Shown: positions 22,690 through 33,065 of the stretch, one piece after another
Layout: every line of letters starts with the position of its first letter
Numbering within the stretch: position 1 is the first letter of the stretch
Assembly: GCA_020631735.1 (NCBI GenBank)
Contig: CM036231.1
Location: forward strand, 1,391,831 to 1,455,830
Direction of reading: 5' to 3'
From: Saccharum officinarum
Lineage: Eukaryota; Streptophyta; Magnoliopsida; Poales; Poaceae
DNA length: 64,000 bases
Program-made: the position numbers and the translations under genes
The notes under the pieces: generated by a model
The model's input: the letters and a program-made list of their open reading frames with translations, nothing else
What the model was told of the DNA's origin: nothing
Databases searched by the model: none

Positions 22690-23597
22690 GAGAGTCCGGC
22701 TGCTACGTACCCTAGCTGCTGCCTATATAAAGGACCCCCAATACTTCACGCAGGGGAGGACGCGATCTGCATCCGGCGGCGCCGATGGAGAGGCACGCCC
22801 TGCAGCTGACCTAGCCAGCCCTAGCCGATGCCATAAACCACCGGAGGAGAGTGCCGCGTCTCGTCGGCTACGGCGGCACGACGCCAGGAAGTTGATTGCA
22901 GACGTACACACGTACGCGCCGCCGACCAGAGGGCTGCAGACGTGCTGCTGCGCCGAGGGGCATGGAGAGGATCATCCACTCCATCATCAGGAGGAGACGG
23001 ACGCAACCTTTCCTCTGCATCGCGCCATGTATCGAAAGGCCCCCCTCCGGAGGGGTGCTGGCCATCTACGTCGGGTAGGAGGTCCGGCTAATCACCGGCC
23101 GGAGCCATGCCCAAGGCAAGTTCATCACTTGCGCCGCCAGAGCTGGAGTCCATCTGCTGTGCGCCAAGCAAAGAAGAAGGCAGCCACACCCGAGGAGATG
23201 CTCCGTCGACGGGCGCCCCGCCGAGAGGGAGGACACCCCCCGACGCCGGAAGAGCGTGCCGACGCCTGACGAGCACCATCGAGCAGGGCTCTCCATTACC
23301 GATGAATGACGCTTCTAGGAGACGAGCCTGGACGCCATCGACCAGGGCTCGATCTACTCCAACGACGACGACGTGCCAAGATGGTGAGCCCACACACACA
23401 TCGTCGACCACGGCTAGACGTACGTGGGCTGCTGCATGCTTGACGTGAAGCTAGCCTGGAGGTGGGTCGACACTCGGCAGTGGCATATATATGAGCATAA
23501 GCCTTTGTCTGCTTAACCACTGCCAAGCTGCATGTGTACATGTATATACGTGTATATATATGCGTGCGCTTGAATTACTGCTAATAAGAAAAGTGTG
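22690..23597 (+). other. Possible 5' part of a transcription unit, unidentified
   Basis: TATATAAA (22724-22731) is followed by about 700 bases of GC-rich sequence with short frames in every phase and no recognised domain. ATG at 22783 opens only nine codons in this copy, and copy B has indels there. It directly follows the truncated PP2C exon 3 and precedes the copia insertion. It may be leader or non-coding sequence; no protein is claimed. Confidence 0.3.
22724..22731 (+). promoter_or_regulatory. TATA box candidate
   Basis: TATATAAA within GCC-TATATAAA-GG, followed by a GC-rich transcript-like region. The downstream gene is unknown. Confidence 0.35.
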
Positions 23598-23602
23598 CAT
23601 AT

Positions 23603-23811
23603 TGTAAGCGACCGATTCTTCAGGAGTTAGTTAGCTAGTACAGGATCACCTCCATTCAGTTGTAACTACACGTAGTGCTAGCATCCTAGTCTTTAGCTGA
23701 TCCAAGCATGTAGGATTCAGTTAGAGTTTAGTGGCTACGATCGATCAGCACCACTGTATATATACATGTACACTGTTACTGAATATAATTGAGCATTTTA
23801 TCTCACTTACA
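23603..23811 (+). repeat. Copia 5' LTR, copy A
   Basis: 209 bp, apparently identical to the 3' LTR by direct reading. It contains CTGTATATATACATG about 65 bases before the end, a TATA-like promoter candidate. Confidence 0.95.
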
Positions 23812-23822
23812 TGGTATCAGCC
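23812..23822 (+). other. Copia primer-binding site
   Basis: TGGTATCAGCC directly after the LTR; its first nine bases match the 3' end complement of initiator tRNA-Met, as in most plant Copia elements. Confidence 0.8.
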
Positions 23823-23868
23823 TTCTACCGATCCCCTCCCTTCGCTTCCGCTAATCCCGCGCCCATCC

Positions 23869-24768
23869 ATGGCGAGTCCCTCTGCCTCCTCCTCGTTGGG
23901 CACCAATCCGTTCGCTGATCCCGCTCCACCTTCTGCCTCCTCCCTGATGATGCTGAACATCCGAAGCCACGTTCCCGTCATCCTCTCTGCCGATGAGGGC
24001 AACTTCCGGCAGTGGCGGTCGTTCATCGAACTCGCCATCAAGAAGTTCGGGTTACTCGATCACATCAACGGCACCGTGGATGCCGCTGCCATGTTCGATG
24101 ACCTCGAGTGGCTCCAGATCGACGCCTGCATCGTCTCCTGGCTCTACAACACCATCTCCAAGGAGATCTGGAACGACGTCAATCGCCCCAACGCGACCGC
24201 GCACTCCGCCTGGATCGCCATCACGAGCCAGTTCCTCGACAACAGCCTCCAGCGCGCCGTGTACGCCCAACAAGAGTTTCACAGCCTGTTCCAAGGTGAC
24301 ATGGGCATCGCCGAGTACTGCGGCAAACTCAAGCGCCTCGCCGACACGCTCTACGACTACGGCGCCGCCGTCTCCGACCCAGCCCTCGTCATCAACACTC
24401 TGTGCACCTGAACAACAAGTTCAGCTAGGCGATCGCCGTCCTCTCCACCATGAACCCTCCCCCAACGTTCCTCTACACCAAGTCTTACCTCCTGCAGGAA
24501 GAGCACCGCATCCGGCACTCGCAGCAGATGGAGGCGTAGACGGCGCTCATCGCGGCGGCCACGACCACCACTCCGCCCAAGAACGTCGCGGCCTCCCAGT
24601 CAGCGTCTCAACCACCCGCCACCGGCAACACCGACCGTCGCAAGAAGCGGAAATCTTCGGATGGTCGCAATCGCTCGAACAACTCCGGCGGCGGCCACGG
24701 TGCTCCAACTGGCGGGCCTCCGGCACAGTGGGCCTCCACTCCTAACCCATGGCAGGGCGTCGTCTAGG
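23869..24768 (+). pseudogene. Copia gag, copy A (broken)
   Basis: The first frame starts at ATG 23869 (MASPSASSS) and shows a UBN2/Copia gag core with FRQWRSFIELAIKKFG, WLQIDACIVSWLYNTIS and FHSLFQGDMGIAEYCGKLK. A one-base loss near 24405 ends that frame at TGA 24409-24411. The continuation (QAIAVLSTMNPPPTFLYTKS) is in another frame and carries TAG at 24426-24428, TAG at 24537-24539 and TAG at 24766-24768. No zinc knuckle was seen; the C-terminal part is basic (RRKKRKSS). Copy B lacks the first two TAG codons. Confidence 0.85.
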
Positions 24769-24776
24769 CATGGCCC

Positions 24777-27700
24777 ATGAACGCGTGGCGGCCCAGCGTC
24801 CTCGGCTCGCGTCCTGGAGTCCACCTGCCCGCCGCAGCGCCAACATCTGCTCCTCCACCCGACGCCGCCTTCTACGCCGGCCACTCGGCACAGCTGCCGG
24901 CCGGCATCTACTCCGCCCTCAACAACATGTCCCTCACCAACTCTGGCGGCGGCGGCAACACCGACTGGTTCCTCGACACAGGCGCCATAGCTCATATGGG
25001 TGCCAATGCCGGTATACTCACTTCCCCTTCCCTCGCCACTGTTCCTCATCATATTGTTGTCGGCAACGGGCAATCCCTCCCAGCGACATGTACTGGCCAC
25101 GCCTCCATCCCTACCTCCTCTTCTTCACTACAACTTCGAAATATTCTCATTGCCCCGCAACTAGTCAAAAACCTTATTTTAGTTCGTGCACTAACCCGTG
25201 ACAATTCCGTTTCTGTTGAATTCGATCCATGGGGATTCTCCATCAAGGATCTTCGCACCAGGACGGTTCTGCTCCGATGTGATTCCTCCGGCGACCTCTA
25301 CCCTCTTCGCCGCTCGATCACCACATCAGCGCCCTCTCCTACTGCTCTCCATGCATCACACGACAGTGCCCTCTGGCATGCCAGACTTGGACACCCTGGT
25401 CAAGCCACGCTCCAGCGCCTGTCTCGCACCATTGGGTTCAGCTGTACCAAGTCCAGCAAGCACACTTGCGATGCCTGTCGCCGTGGCAAACATGTTCGCC
25501 TGCCATTTAGCACATCCAATAAAATTTCTCAATTCCCTTTTCAATTGTTGCATTGTGATGTATGGACCTCACCTATTATGAGCAATTCAGGCTTCAAATA
25601 CTATCTTGTCGTACTAGATGATTTTTCACATTATGCCTGGACCTTCCCCTTGCGTCATAAATCTGATGTTCTACCCACACTCATTTCTTTTCATGCATTC
25701 GTGCGCACCCAATTTCAAGTTGATATAATGTGCTTGCAAACTGACAATGGCAAAGAGTTTGACAGCTCTGCATCGCGCGCATTCTTCGCTAAGCATGGCA
25801 TTGCTCTCCGCCTCACCTGCCCATATACCTCCCCCACAAAATGGCCGTGCTGAACGCGTCCTTCGCACCCTGAATGATGGCATACGCACCTTGCTGCTCC
25901 AAGCTTCCATCCCACCTAATTTCTGGCCCGACGCACTTGCGGCATCAACATACCTACTCAACCGCCGCCCGTGCCGCCCGCGCGACAACTCCACGCCATA
26001 TGAGCTCCTCTTCTGTGCGCCGCCAGACTACAATCACCTTCGGGTGTTTGGCTGCCTCTGCTTCCCAAACCTCGCCTCCACCGCGCCACACAAACTGGCA
26101 CCGCGTTCAGCACGCTGCGTCTTCCTCGGCTACCCCCTTGATCACAAGGGATACAAGTGCTACAACCCAGAAACCAAACATGTTATAACCTCACGCCATG
26201 TCTACTTCGACGAGGCTTGCTTTCCGTTTGCGCAGGTTGACCAAGCACCCCCGCCGCCGACTACTCCGTGCTCGCCGTGCCTGTCCGACGAGGTCATCAT
26301 GACTCACGGATCGGCTGCACCCCGACGTCGAGCACCCGTGGTTCCACAGCGTGGCGCTGACCGTCCAACGCGCCATGCCAGCCCGGGTCCCCAACCATCG
26401 GAGGCCCCGAGGCCTGGCTCCACCAGCGGCACGTCGCCTCCTCGACACGATCCGCCTCCAGACGACGCGCCGACACCACCGGCAACGGCGACACCAGATG
26501 CAGCGGCGTCCACGGCCACATCACCGGCAACGGCGACGCCAGATGCACCGCCGCCTCGACATCACATGGTCACGCGTGCGCGCGATGGGATTCACATGCC
26601 AAATCCCAAGTACGTGCACGTGGCCACGACATCTGCACCGCCACCGGCGCCGACATCTGTACGCGCCGCGCTCCGGGACCCCGACTGGTTGGCTGCAATG
26701 CAGGCTGAATTCGACGCGCTGAAGAGCAACGGCACCTGGACGCTCGTGCCACGACCTCCACATGCCAACATCATCACCGGCAAGTGGTTGTTCAAGAACA
26801 AGCTCCATCCCGATGGCAGCCTGGAATGCCGCAAAGCCCGATGGGTAGTGCGGGGGTTCTCGCAACGCCCTGGCGTCGATTTCCACCAAACATTCTCACC
26901 GGTTGTCAAACCAGCGATGATCCGGACCGTGCTCCACCTCGCGGCAACCCGACGGTGGCCGGTGCACCAGCTCGACGTCAAAAACGCCTTCCTGCACGGC
27001 GACCTCGCCGAGCGCGTCTACTGTCATCAACCTGCGGGCTTCGTCGACGCGTCGCAACCCGACTCTGTCTGCCTGCTCGTCAAGTCCTTTTACGGACTCA
27101 AGCAGGCGCCGCGGGCGTGGTTCCAGCGCCTCGGCAAACACCTACTCCGCATAGGCTTCACCGCGTCCCGCTCCGACAGCTCCCTGTTCATCTACCAAAA
27201 CGGGAAGCAAGCGGCGTACCTCTTGGTGTATGTTGACGACATCATCATCACTGCGTCGACAACGACAATACTGCACCACGTCGTCGATCAGCTGCGACAA
27301 GCCTTCGCCATCAAGGACCTCGGTGAGCTACATTTTTTCCTTGGCGTACAGGTGTGCCGTGACAGCGCCGGCTTTCATCTCAATCAGGCCCAATACACAG
27401 AAGACATCCTGGAACGGGCAGGGATGGCCAACTGCAAACCTGCAACCACTCCCGTTGAGGTCAAGCCGAAGCTGTCTGGAAACGATGGCGCTGCTGCAAC
27501 CGATGGGACGTTCTACCGCAGCATCACCGGCGCCCTCCAGTATCTCACACTGTCCCGTCCAGATATCGATTATGGCGTGAACCAGGCGTGCCTCCATATG
27601 CATGCCCCTCAAGATGTGCACTGGAACCTCGTCAAGCGAATACTCAGATACCTCCGCGGCACCATCAACCACGGCATCACCATCTCTACCACTCCATCGA

Positions 27701-28206
27701 CAACTCTCAAAGCTTACTCTGACGCTGATTGGGACACCCGACGGTCGACATCGGGTTACTACATATTCCTCGGCGACTCCCTCGTGTCTTGGTCATCCAA
27801 GCGACAGACCACGACATCACGATCAAGCGCCGAAGCTGAATATCGTGCAGTAGCCAATGCTGCTGCGGAGTGCTGCTGGCTGCGCAATCTTCTTCAGGAG
27901 CTCCACGTCGTCGTTGACAAGGCCACGGTGATCTATTGTGACAACGTATCTGCAGTATACCTCTCCGAGAATCCGGTACATCATCGACGAACAAAGCATA
28001 TTGAACTGGATATTCATTTTGTGCGTGAGAAGGTTGCCCTAGGCCAATTCAAGGTACTGCACATACCTACTCGGTATCAATTTGCAGACATTATGACCAA
28101 AGGCCTCCCGACGCCATTATTCACTGAATTCAGAGACAGTTTGTGCATTCGATCACACGAAGCTTCAACTGCGGGGGGTGTAAGCGACCGATTCTTCAGG
28201 AGTTAG
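24777..28206 (+). pseudogene. Copia pol: protease, integrase, RT, RNase H, copy A (one frameshift)
   Basis: The first frame, 24777-25853, has the protease motif DTGA (WFLDTGAIAHMG), the integrase zinc-binding residues (HARLGHPG, CDACRRGK) and catalytic aspartates in LHCDVWTSP and LQTDNGKEF. An extra C in a C-run near 25830 shifts the frame just before the third catalytic residue (GRAERV). The second frame, 25747-28206, is then open: integrase end, Pro-rich linker, RT (KWLFKNKLHPDGS, LDVKNAFLHGDL, YVDDIIITAS) and RNase H (AYSDADWDTRRSTSGY, SSAEAEYRA, TKHIELDIHFV). The stop lies within the 3' LTR. Confidence 0.92.
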
Positions 28207-28387
28207 TTAGCTAGTACAGGATCACCTCCATTCAGTTGTAACTACACGTAGTGCTAGCATCCTAGTCTTTAGCTGATCCAAGCATGTAGGATTCAGTTAG
28301 AGTTTAGTGGCTACGATCGATCAGCACCACTGTATATATACATGTACACTGTTACTGAATATAATTGAGCATTTTATCTCACTTACA
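28179..28387 (+). repeat. Copia 3' LTR, copy A
   Basis: Preceded by the purine tract GCGGGGGG. Identical to the 5' LTR as read, and followed by the target duplicate CATAT. Confidence 0.95.
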
Positions 28388-29835
28388 CATATGCACATAC
28401 TAACTGTATGAAACTACAAGCAAACCATAGGAGCTTGGCTGCCGTTCGAGCCCTGAATCAAATTTGTATAATTTTATCTTATGTCTAGCAGGTGAAGCTC
28501 CGGCGAGGCAGGATGAGACGCGGGTGGGCGATTACGCTCCGCTCGACACTGACGAAGCAGATGCATCTACCACGCCGGGCACAAGTCTTCATCAATTACA
28601 ACCACTCCAGTACCTCTACAAGATCAAGCTCACGGGCGTACCACGACGACGCTGCCGAGGAAGTCTGAATCCATGCAAGTGCGACTTCGATGACATCATG
28701 CGGCGTTCGACACCGACGAGGCGAACGACGCAGGCGGCATGGCTGATGTCCCAGTCATGTTACACCGGCTCATGGACCGACGTGGTCATGGACACGCCGA
28801 CGCCACCCACACATCTACACCAACACCCCGCATGGAGAAGCGAAGCGAAGATCGAAGACGACGACCACAGCAGCAGAATCGGAGGTACTCTGTGACCTTG
28901 ACTCACAGGGGTAATTAACTAGGAGCTTTTCGAGGCCTCAGGAACCATGAAGACCACGATCACCCAAGTTAGATTGCCACTTGTAGACTATGGAGCGCAT
29001 CTTGTTTAGGAACTTTGTATTTGTTAACTCGTGATGATTAATAATATGCATGTTCCTGTCTTTTATTTTGAGTACTTTGATACACTGGCACGCCCGCACC
29101 TTTCCCACACAAGAAGCCGCTGCAGGCGGATTTTTTGGTGTCCAAACACACGGAAGCAGCCCGCAATCGTGAGATGACATACTACCACTTGAACAAGATA
29201 GAGAGGGGGGTTCGCGGGCATTTCCATTGTCTTATTACAATCCTCCAGAGCCTCTTTCCATAAGATATCCCTAAAATAACAATGTAATGATTGTGAGATT
29301 GGATGTAACGTGATGCCTTCTCAGGCTCGTGACTTCATGATAAATAGGCTAGGAACAGCCTCTAACGTGACATTACAAGCTTGGCTCACAAGTAGATGAA
29401 ACAACAAGATAACAACTAAGTCCTGCTTTCTACACAAGAAACCTTCGGGCACCCCAATGCACATCCATCCTCTCTACTTCACAAGCCAGTTAAACTAAGT
29501 GTTCTTGTTCTTTGTGATTGTTTTGACAGACGCAAATCCCAGGGAACCTCTTATCATGATGGATATTGCCGGTGGTGAGTGGCGACAGGGGAGCTCGTGC
29601 AGCAGCGCCTGATGCAGCCCGGCGTGCCCAACGAGGCTCGCTTAGCGGATTAGCCCACGCTCGCGATGGTGGAGACGTCGCCGCTGCCATGGACGTGTTG
29701 TACAAACGAGCTACTGCCTGTGGAGCTCGGCCTTCATCATCGGCGGCATTCGGCACCGTTCCTCCTTTCCTGACCCGCTAGCCGGGGCTCGAAAGTCAGA
29801 GAGAGGGAGGTGTGGATTGAAATCAGAGAGAGGCT

Positions 29836-29911
29836 CACAGAGCCGAACTGTGGATCAATATCGTGAGCCTATTTCTGACTCATCACTACTCCACCAAGGT
29901 TCGGCTCTGTG
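29836..29911. repeat. Short foldback, copy A
   Basis: CACAGAGCCGAAC (29836-29848) is followed 50 bases later by its reverse complement GTTCGGCTCTGTG (29899-29911). The inner GAGGCTCAC/GTGAGCCT pair nearby can compete with it. The second copy is at 47278-47353. Confidence 0.6.
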
Positions 29912-30457
29912 GATTGTGGTGCAGGGCACGTTCGTCACCCTCGTATGCTGGCAACCAGGATTACTGATGCAGTGGTGCAGATGCGTTCGTCGCCGGCAGT
30001 CAAGCCTTGGAAGGGTCCTCTTCCTAAGCCAAGGTCACCAATGGAGTTTTCCATTGGTGATGTACGTGTGAAGGATGCAAGATCTAGTAGAAAATCAATT
30101 GGGGAGAAGAGCTTAAAGGAAATTTGCAGCTCGGAGAAGGTGGTGATTCTGGGCGCCGGAGAGAGAGAGCGTCGTGCAGTCCGGTGATACCAGTCTGTTT
30201 GGCGGAACAGAAATTTCAAAATCAAGCGCTGATTCAGTCTCCGCGGCTGTGCGGACGTACGAATCTAATCTTGTATAGCAAAAACTGATCTGACCTGTAG
30301 AATGTATTGGTAGAGCCGGGCATGAACTGATCTGACTTTGAGGCAAGCTAATCTTGTATTGCAAAAGAAGCGGCGGTGGACCAGGCCGCATGGGCGTGAG
30401 TCACACGAGCAGGCTAGGGCGCGTGCGGCAGGGCCTTTCATACCTACGCGAACGCAC

Positions 30458-30591
30458 AAATTTTGCCCCCGAGGGCACATGCTCTTGTGCATGGAGTGTG
30501 GACCACCTATTGTCTCTCTTCTACTGGCCACGAATGTCAGTGCGAATTTTGTGGTCCATAACATAAGAGTATGCCCTTAAGGGCAAAATTT
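30458..30591. mobile_element. MITE-like foldback element, copy A (134 bp)
   Basis: The 20-base ends are near-perfect inverted repeats: AAATTTTGCCC...AGGGCA on the left and TGCCCTTAAGGGCAAAATTT on the right. No convincing target duplication was seen. A related stretch (ACGAATGTCAGT..GAAT.TTGTGGTCCAT) occurs inside at 30530 and again outside at 30667. Confidence 0.45.
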
Positions 30592-31696
30592 ACTTTCCCT
30601 ACCTACCCTAGTGAGATCGTCTGAACACAGAAATTTTGCTCTTGTATTATCTCTCTCCTATTGGATACGAATGTCAGTACGAATCTTGTGGTCCATGTTC
30701 CCGAGATCGCCTTTCATACCTGGGCCTCTTCGGACCTGTACGTGATGTAAACTTGGGCCGTTGGACTGCTCCCGCAACTCAGCCGCGCGTACCTCGTAGG
30801 CTGGCCCGGCTGCCATGGTTGCCGAGTTGAAGCACGAAGCAGCACCAGGTTGCCACAAAGTGACAGGCTGCCACCGCGCCGTGTCCGGGGAACTCCGGAG
30901 TCTGGAGTGACATTTGGCGTGTTGGCGCAATCTCGCGGCCTCCCGGGTCCCGGCCATCCTCTTCTATCTTCGTCAGGTACTCTCAGGTCAATGCATGCGA
31001 AAACCTCTCGACGATCGCCCATCCATTGGCCTTCTGATTGATGAGCAACTTGAGCTTATCGTCTTCCGACAGGGACAAACAACTTCGGTTAAGCGCGCGT
31101 GAGTAGTATTGGATGTGCCGCCGGCGATAGGCCACGCGGCCCCAGACGGCGCCACGGCGGCGGTCATATTCCGGCTGTATTCCTCGTCCATCCTCAGCGT
31201 GACGCCACGTTGTCGTCGGCTACTAACTCACCTGTGCGGCACATTCGGCACTCGGCAGCGCACCACCAGTTCTCCATTCCTCGTCGGCATCGCATCATTG
31301 TGAAAAATATTCCTTTTTTTTTCTTCTTCTGAAACGAGTAAAACTCTGCTTATATATACTGATGAAACATCAGGGAAGACTTCCGGTTTGTACATCAAGA
31401 CCATTTTTTATTTCATCAATCACATGATCACATCCAACCAGATCCAGTGATAATCTAGATTACTGTGTGAAGAACTGCGCCACATCTCTTATTACACTAC
31501 ATCTTATACTGCTGGACATGCCAACGACAGTAATAAGTGCATAAACATGGATCGATAGATACGGTGTTCATGGCTGATGAGTGATGACACTGACATGGGC
31601 TCATCCGCTCATGGGGTACAATCCAATACAAACACAGTGCGTGATGCTCGTTCGTTCATAATTCATATGGCGTCAAGCAAGCTAGCGCTGAGGTGA

Positions 31697-32944
31697 TTAA
31701 GCCGCCGCCGCCTCCGGCATGCTCCCAGCTGACTCCCTGTCGTCGACCTTGATGTTGAGGAAATCGATGGTGCGCTCCCCGAGCGCGAAGGCGTCCCAGA
31801 AGCCGTCGCCGAAGGTCTTGGCCTTGAGCTTCCTGTACATCGCCGGCCTGTCCTCGCCCACCAGCTCCTCCGCGGGCTGCAGGTCCTTGTGCGGCTCCGG
31901 CTGGTAGAAGAGCACGAGCGTCATCCTCTCCCTTCCGCTGGTGACCACGCGGTGCGTGGGCGCCCTGAACACCGCGTTGCTCATGATCTCCATCTCCTCG
32001 CCGACGACCACCAGCAGCTCGTCGCGAGCGAGCACGGGCACGTCCACCCACCGCCCGTCGCCATCGGCGTCGCCGCCGTCCCTGAGCAGCACCTGGAGGC
32101 CGCCGATGTTTGGGTCGAGGAGGAGCACGGTGACGACGGAGTTGTCGGTGTGCGGCTTGAGCCCGTACACGAGGTCCGGGCGCGGGCACGGCGGGTAGTA
32201 GGTGAACCGCGCGTACGTGCCGCCCTTCTCGCCGACGTGGTCGAGGAAGAACCCCTCGCCGAACCCGAGCAGCCGTCCCATGGCCATGAGCACGCGCCTC
32301 GCCACCTGCTCGCTGCCCAGGGCGTACTCGTGCAGGAGCCCCGCGAGCGCCGGCGGCCGGGCCGGCCAGAACTGCGCCCGCCGCTCCTCCTCCGGCTGCA
32401 CCGTGAGGTACAGGCGGTCGCACCAGTCCAGCACCTGCTCGTCCGTGTCCACGCGGTCGATGCCGTACCCCTCGGGCTGGAACTCGCCGGCGTCGTCGCG
32501 GTTCGCGTGCCTCAGCTTCTCCTCCAAGGGCAGGTGGAAGAACTCCACCCCGGCGTCCCGGACGCCGTCCAGCAGCGCCACCGGCATGCCGTGGCCGGTC
32601 ACCTACTAGCAAAGTTCAGATTTTATTTTCGATTCATAGTGAACTTGGAACGTAAAACTAAAGCCTTTGTCCACTAAACCAACATGAACGTGCAGTGCGT
32701 TGCGTACCTTGAAGAGACCCCAGGACTGGAGTGCCGACCGGAGCTTGTCGGCCTCCTCGACGTCGCCGGGGTCGGCAAGACGCTGCACGTCCACGGTGGG
32801 GAAGGCCAGCTCAGGCTCCGCGACGCCACCGGCTGGGCTTGGGCGGTCCTTCTCCCTCAGCACGTACCGGGTCGGCAGCGTGGGGAGGCCACCGGCGGCG
32901 GCGGCCACCTCCTGCACCATCTGCCCCTGAGCTTGATGCACCAT
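31697..32944 (-). CDS. 2-oxoglutarate/Fe(II)-dependent dioxygenase, copy A
   Basis: Two exons: 32944-32708 (79 codons, MVHQAQGQMVQEV) and 32602-31697, joined AAG/GTACGC to CTAGTAG/GTGACC in phase 0, giving 380 residues, normal for the family. The N-terminal DIOX_N part has FPTVDVQRL. The 2OG-Fe(II) domain has the Fe ligands in LKPHTDNSVV (H, D) and the distal His in RAPTHRVVT; the 2OG-binding Arg is in RERMTLVLFYQP. The YPPCPRPDLVYGL segment is typical of the SRG1/flavonol synthase-like DOXC class in plants. Such cytosolic enzymes hydroxylate or desaturate small molecules (flavonoids, hormones, alkaloids); the substrate cannot be told. No lesion is visible. Copy B is the same protein. A 3' relic of a paralogue sits at 60129. 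Confidence 0.93.
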
Positions 32945-33058
32945 CGTCGAATCGTCGATCGTGCTGCTCCTACAACACTTGGGCTAGTAAAGAATTTGTT
33001 TGGTTGATTGGCCTGCTTCAGTATTTGCGAGCCAATTCATATAGGACTGCTTCCTAAA

Positions 33059-33064
33059 TTTATA
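33059..33064 (-). promoter_or_regulatory. TATA box of the dioxygenase gene, copy A
   Basis: The minus strand reads CTCTATAAATTTAGG, with TATAAA 115 bp upstream of the ATG, a normal distance when a short 5' UTR is allowed for. It is conserved in copy B. Confidence 0.6.
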
Positions 33065-33065
33065 G

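Larger units (their letters stand above)
23603..28387 (+). mobile_element. Ty1/Copia retrotransposon, copy A (4785 bp)
   Basis: Both 209-bp LTRs start TGTAAGCG and end CTTACA. CATAT flanks both sides (23598-23602 and 28388-28392), a perfect 5-bp target duplication. A primer-binding site complementary to initiator tRNA-Met (TGGTATCAG) begins at 23812 and a purine tract (GCGGGGGG) precedes the 3' LTR. The order gag, protease, integrase, RT, RNase H is that of Copia (Pseudoviridae). Identical LTRs imply a recent insertion, although the coding region is broken. Confidence 0.95.
28393..31696. other. Exon-like but unidentified region, copy A
   Basis: A plus-strand open frame, 28464-28895, follows a TCTAGCAG acceptor-like site and has no recognised domain. 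Another exon-like piece starts after TTTTGACAG at 29530, and a frame near 29970-30187 reads FSIGDVRVKDARSSRKSIGE. 29836-29911 forms a foldback. 30660-31600 shows nothing clear. AT content rises towards 31696, the 3' side of the dioxygenase gene. These could be fragments of one old gene or part of a transposon. Confidence 0.35.

Noticed and set aside
22868..23078. Short frame with GVLAIYVG, reminiscent of SAUR auxin-response proteins
   Set aside because: The match is only a few residues, a stop follows at once, and copy B has an indel in it.
24415..24768. Programmed frameshift between copia gag segments
   Set aside because: There is no slippery heptamer at the shift, and a TAG closes the second frame in both copies; simple loss of a base is more likely.
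31656..32612. 318-codon minus-strand frame and 262-codon plus-strand frame over the dioxygenase
   Set aside because: Both are Arg/Ala/Gly- or Val/His-rich shadows of the GC-rich dioxygenase exon; only one frame has the HxD and Arg motifs.
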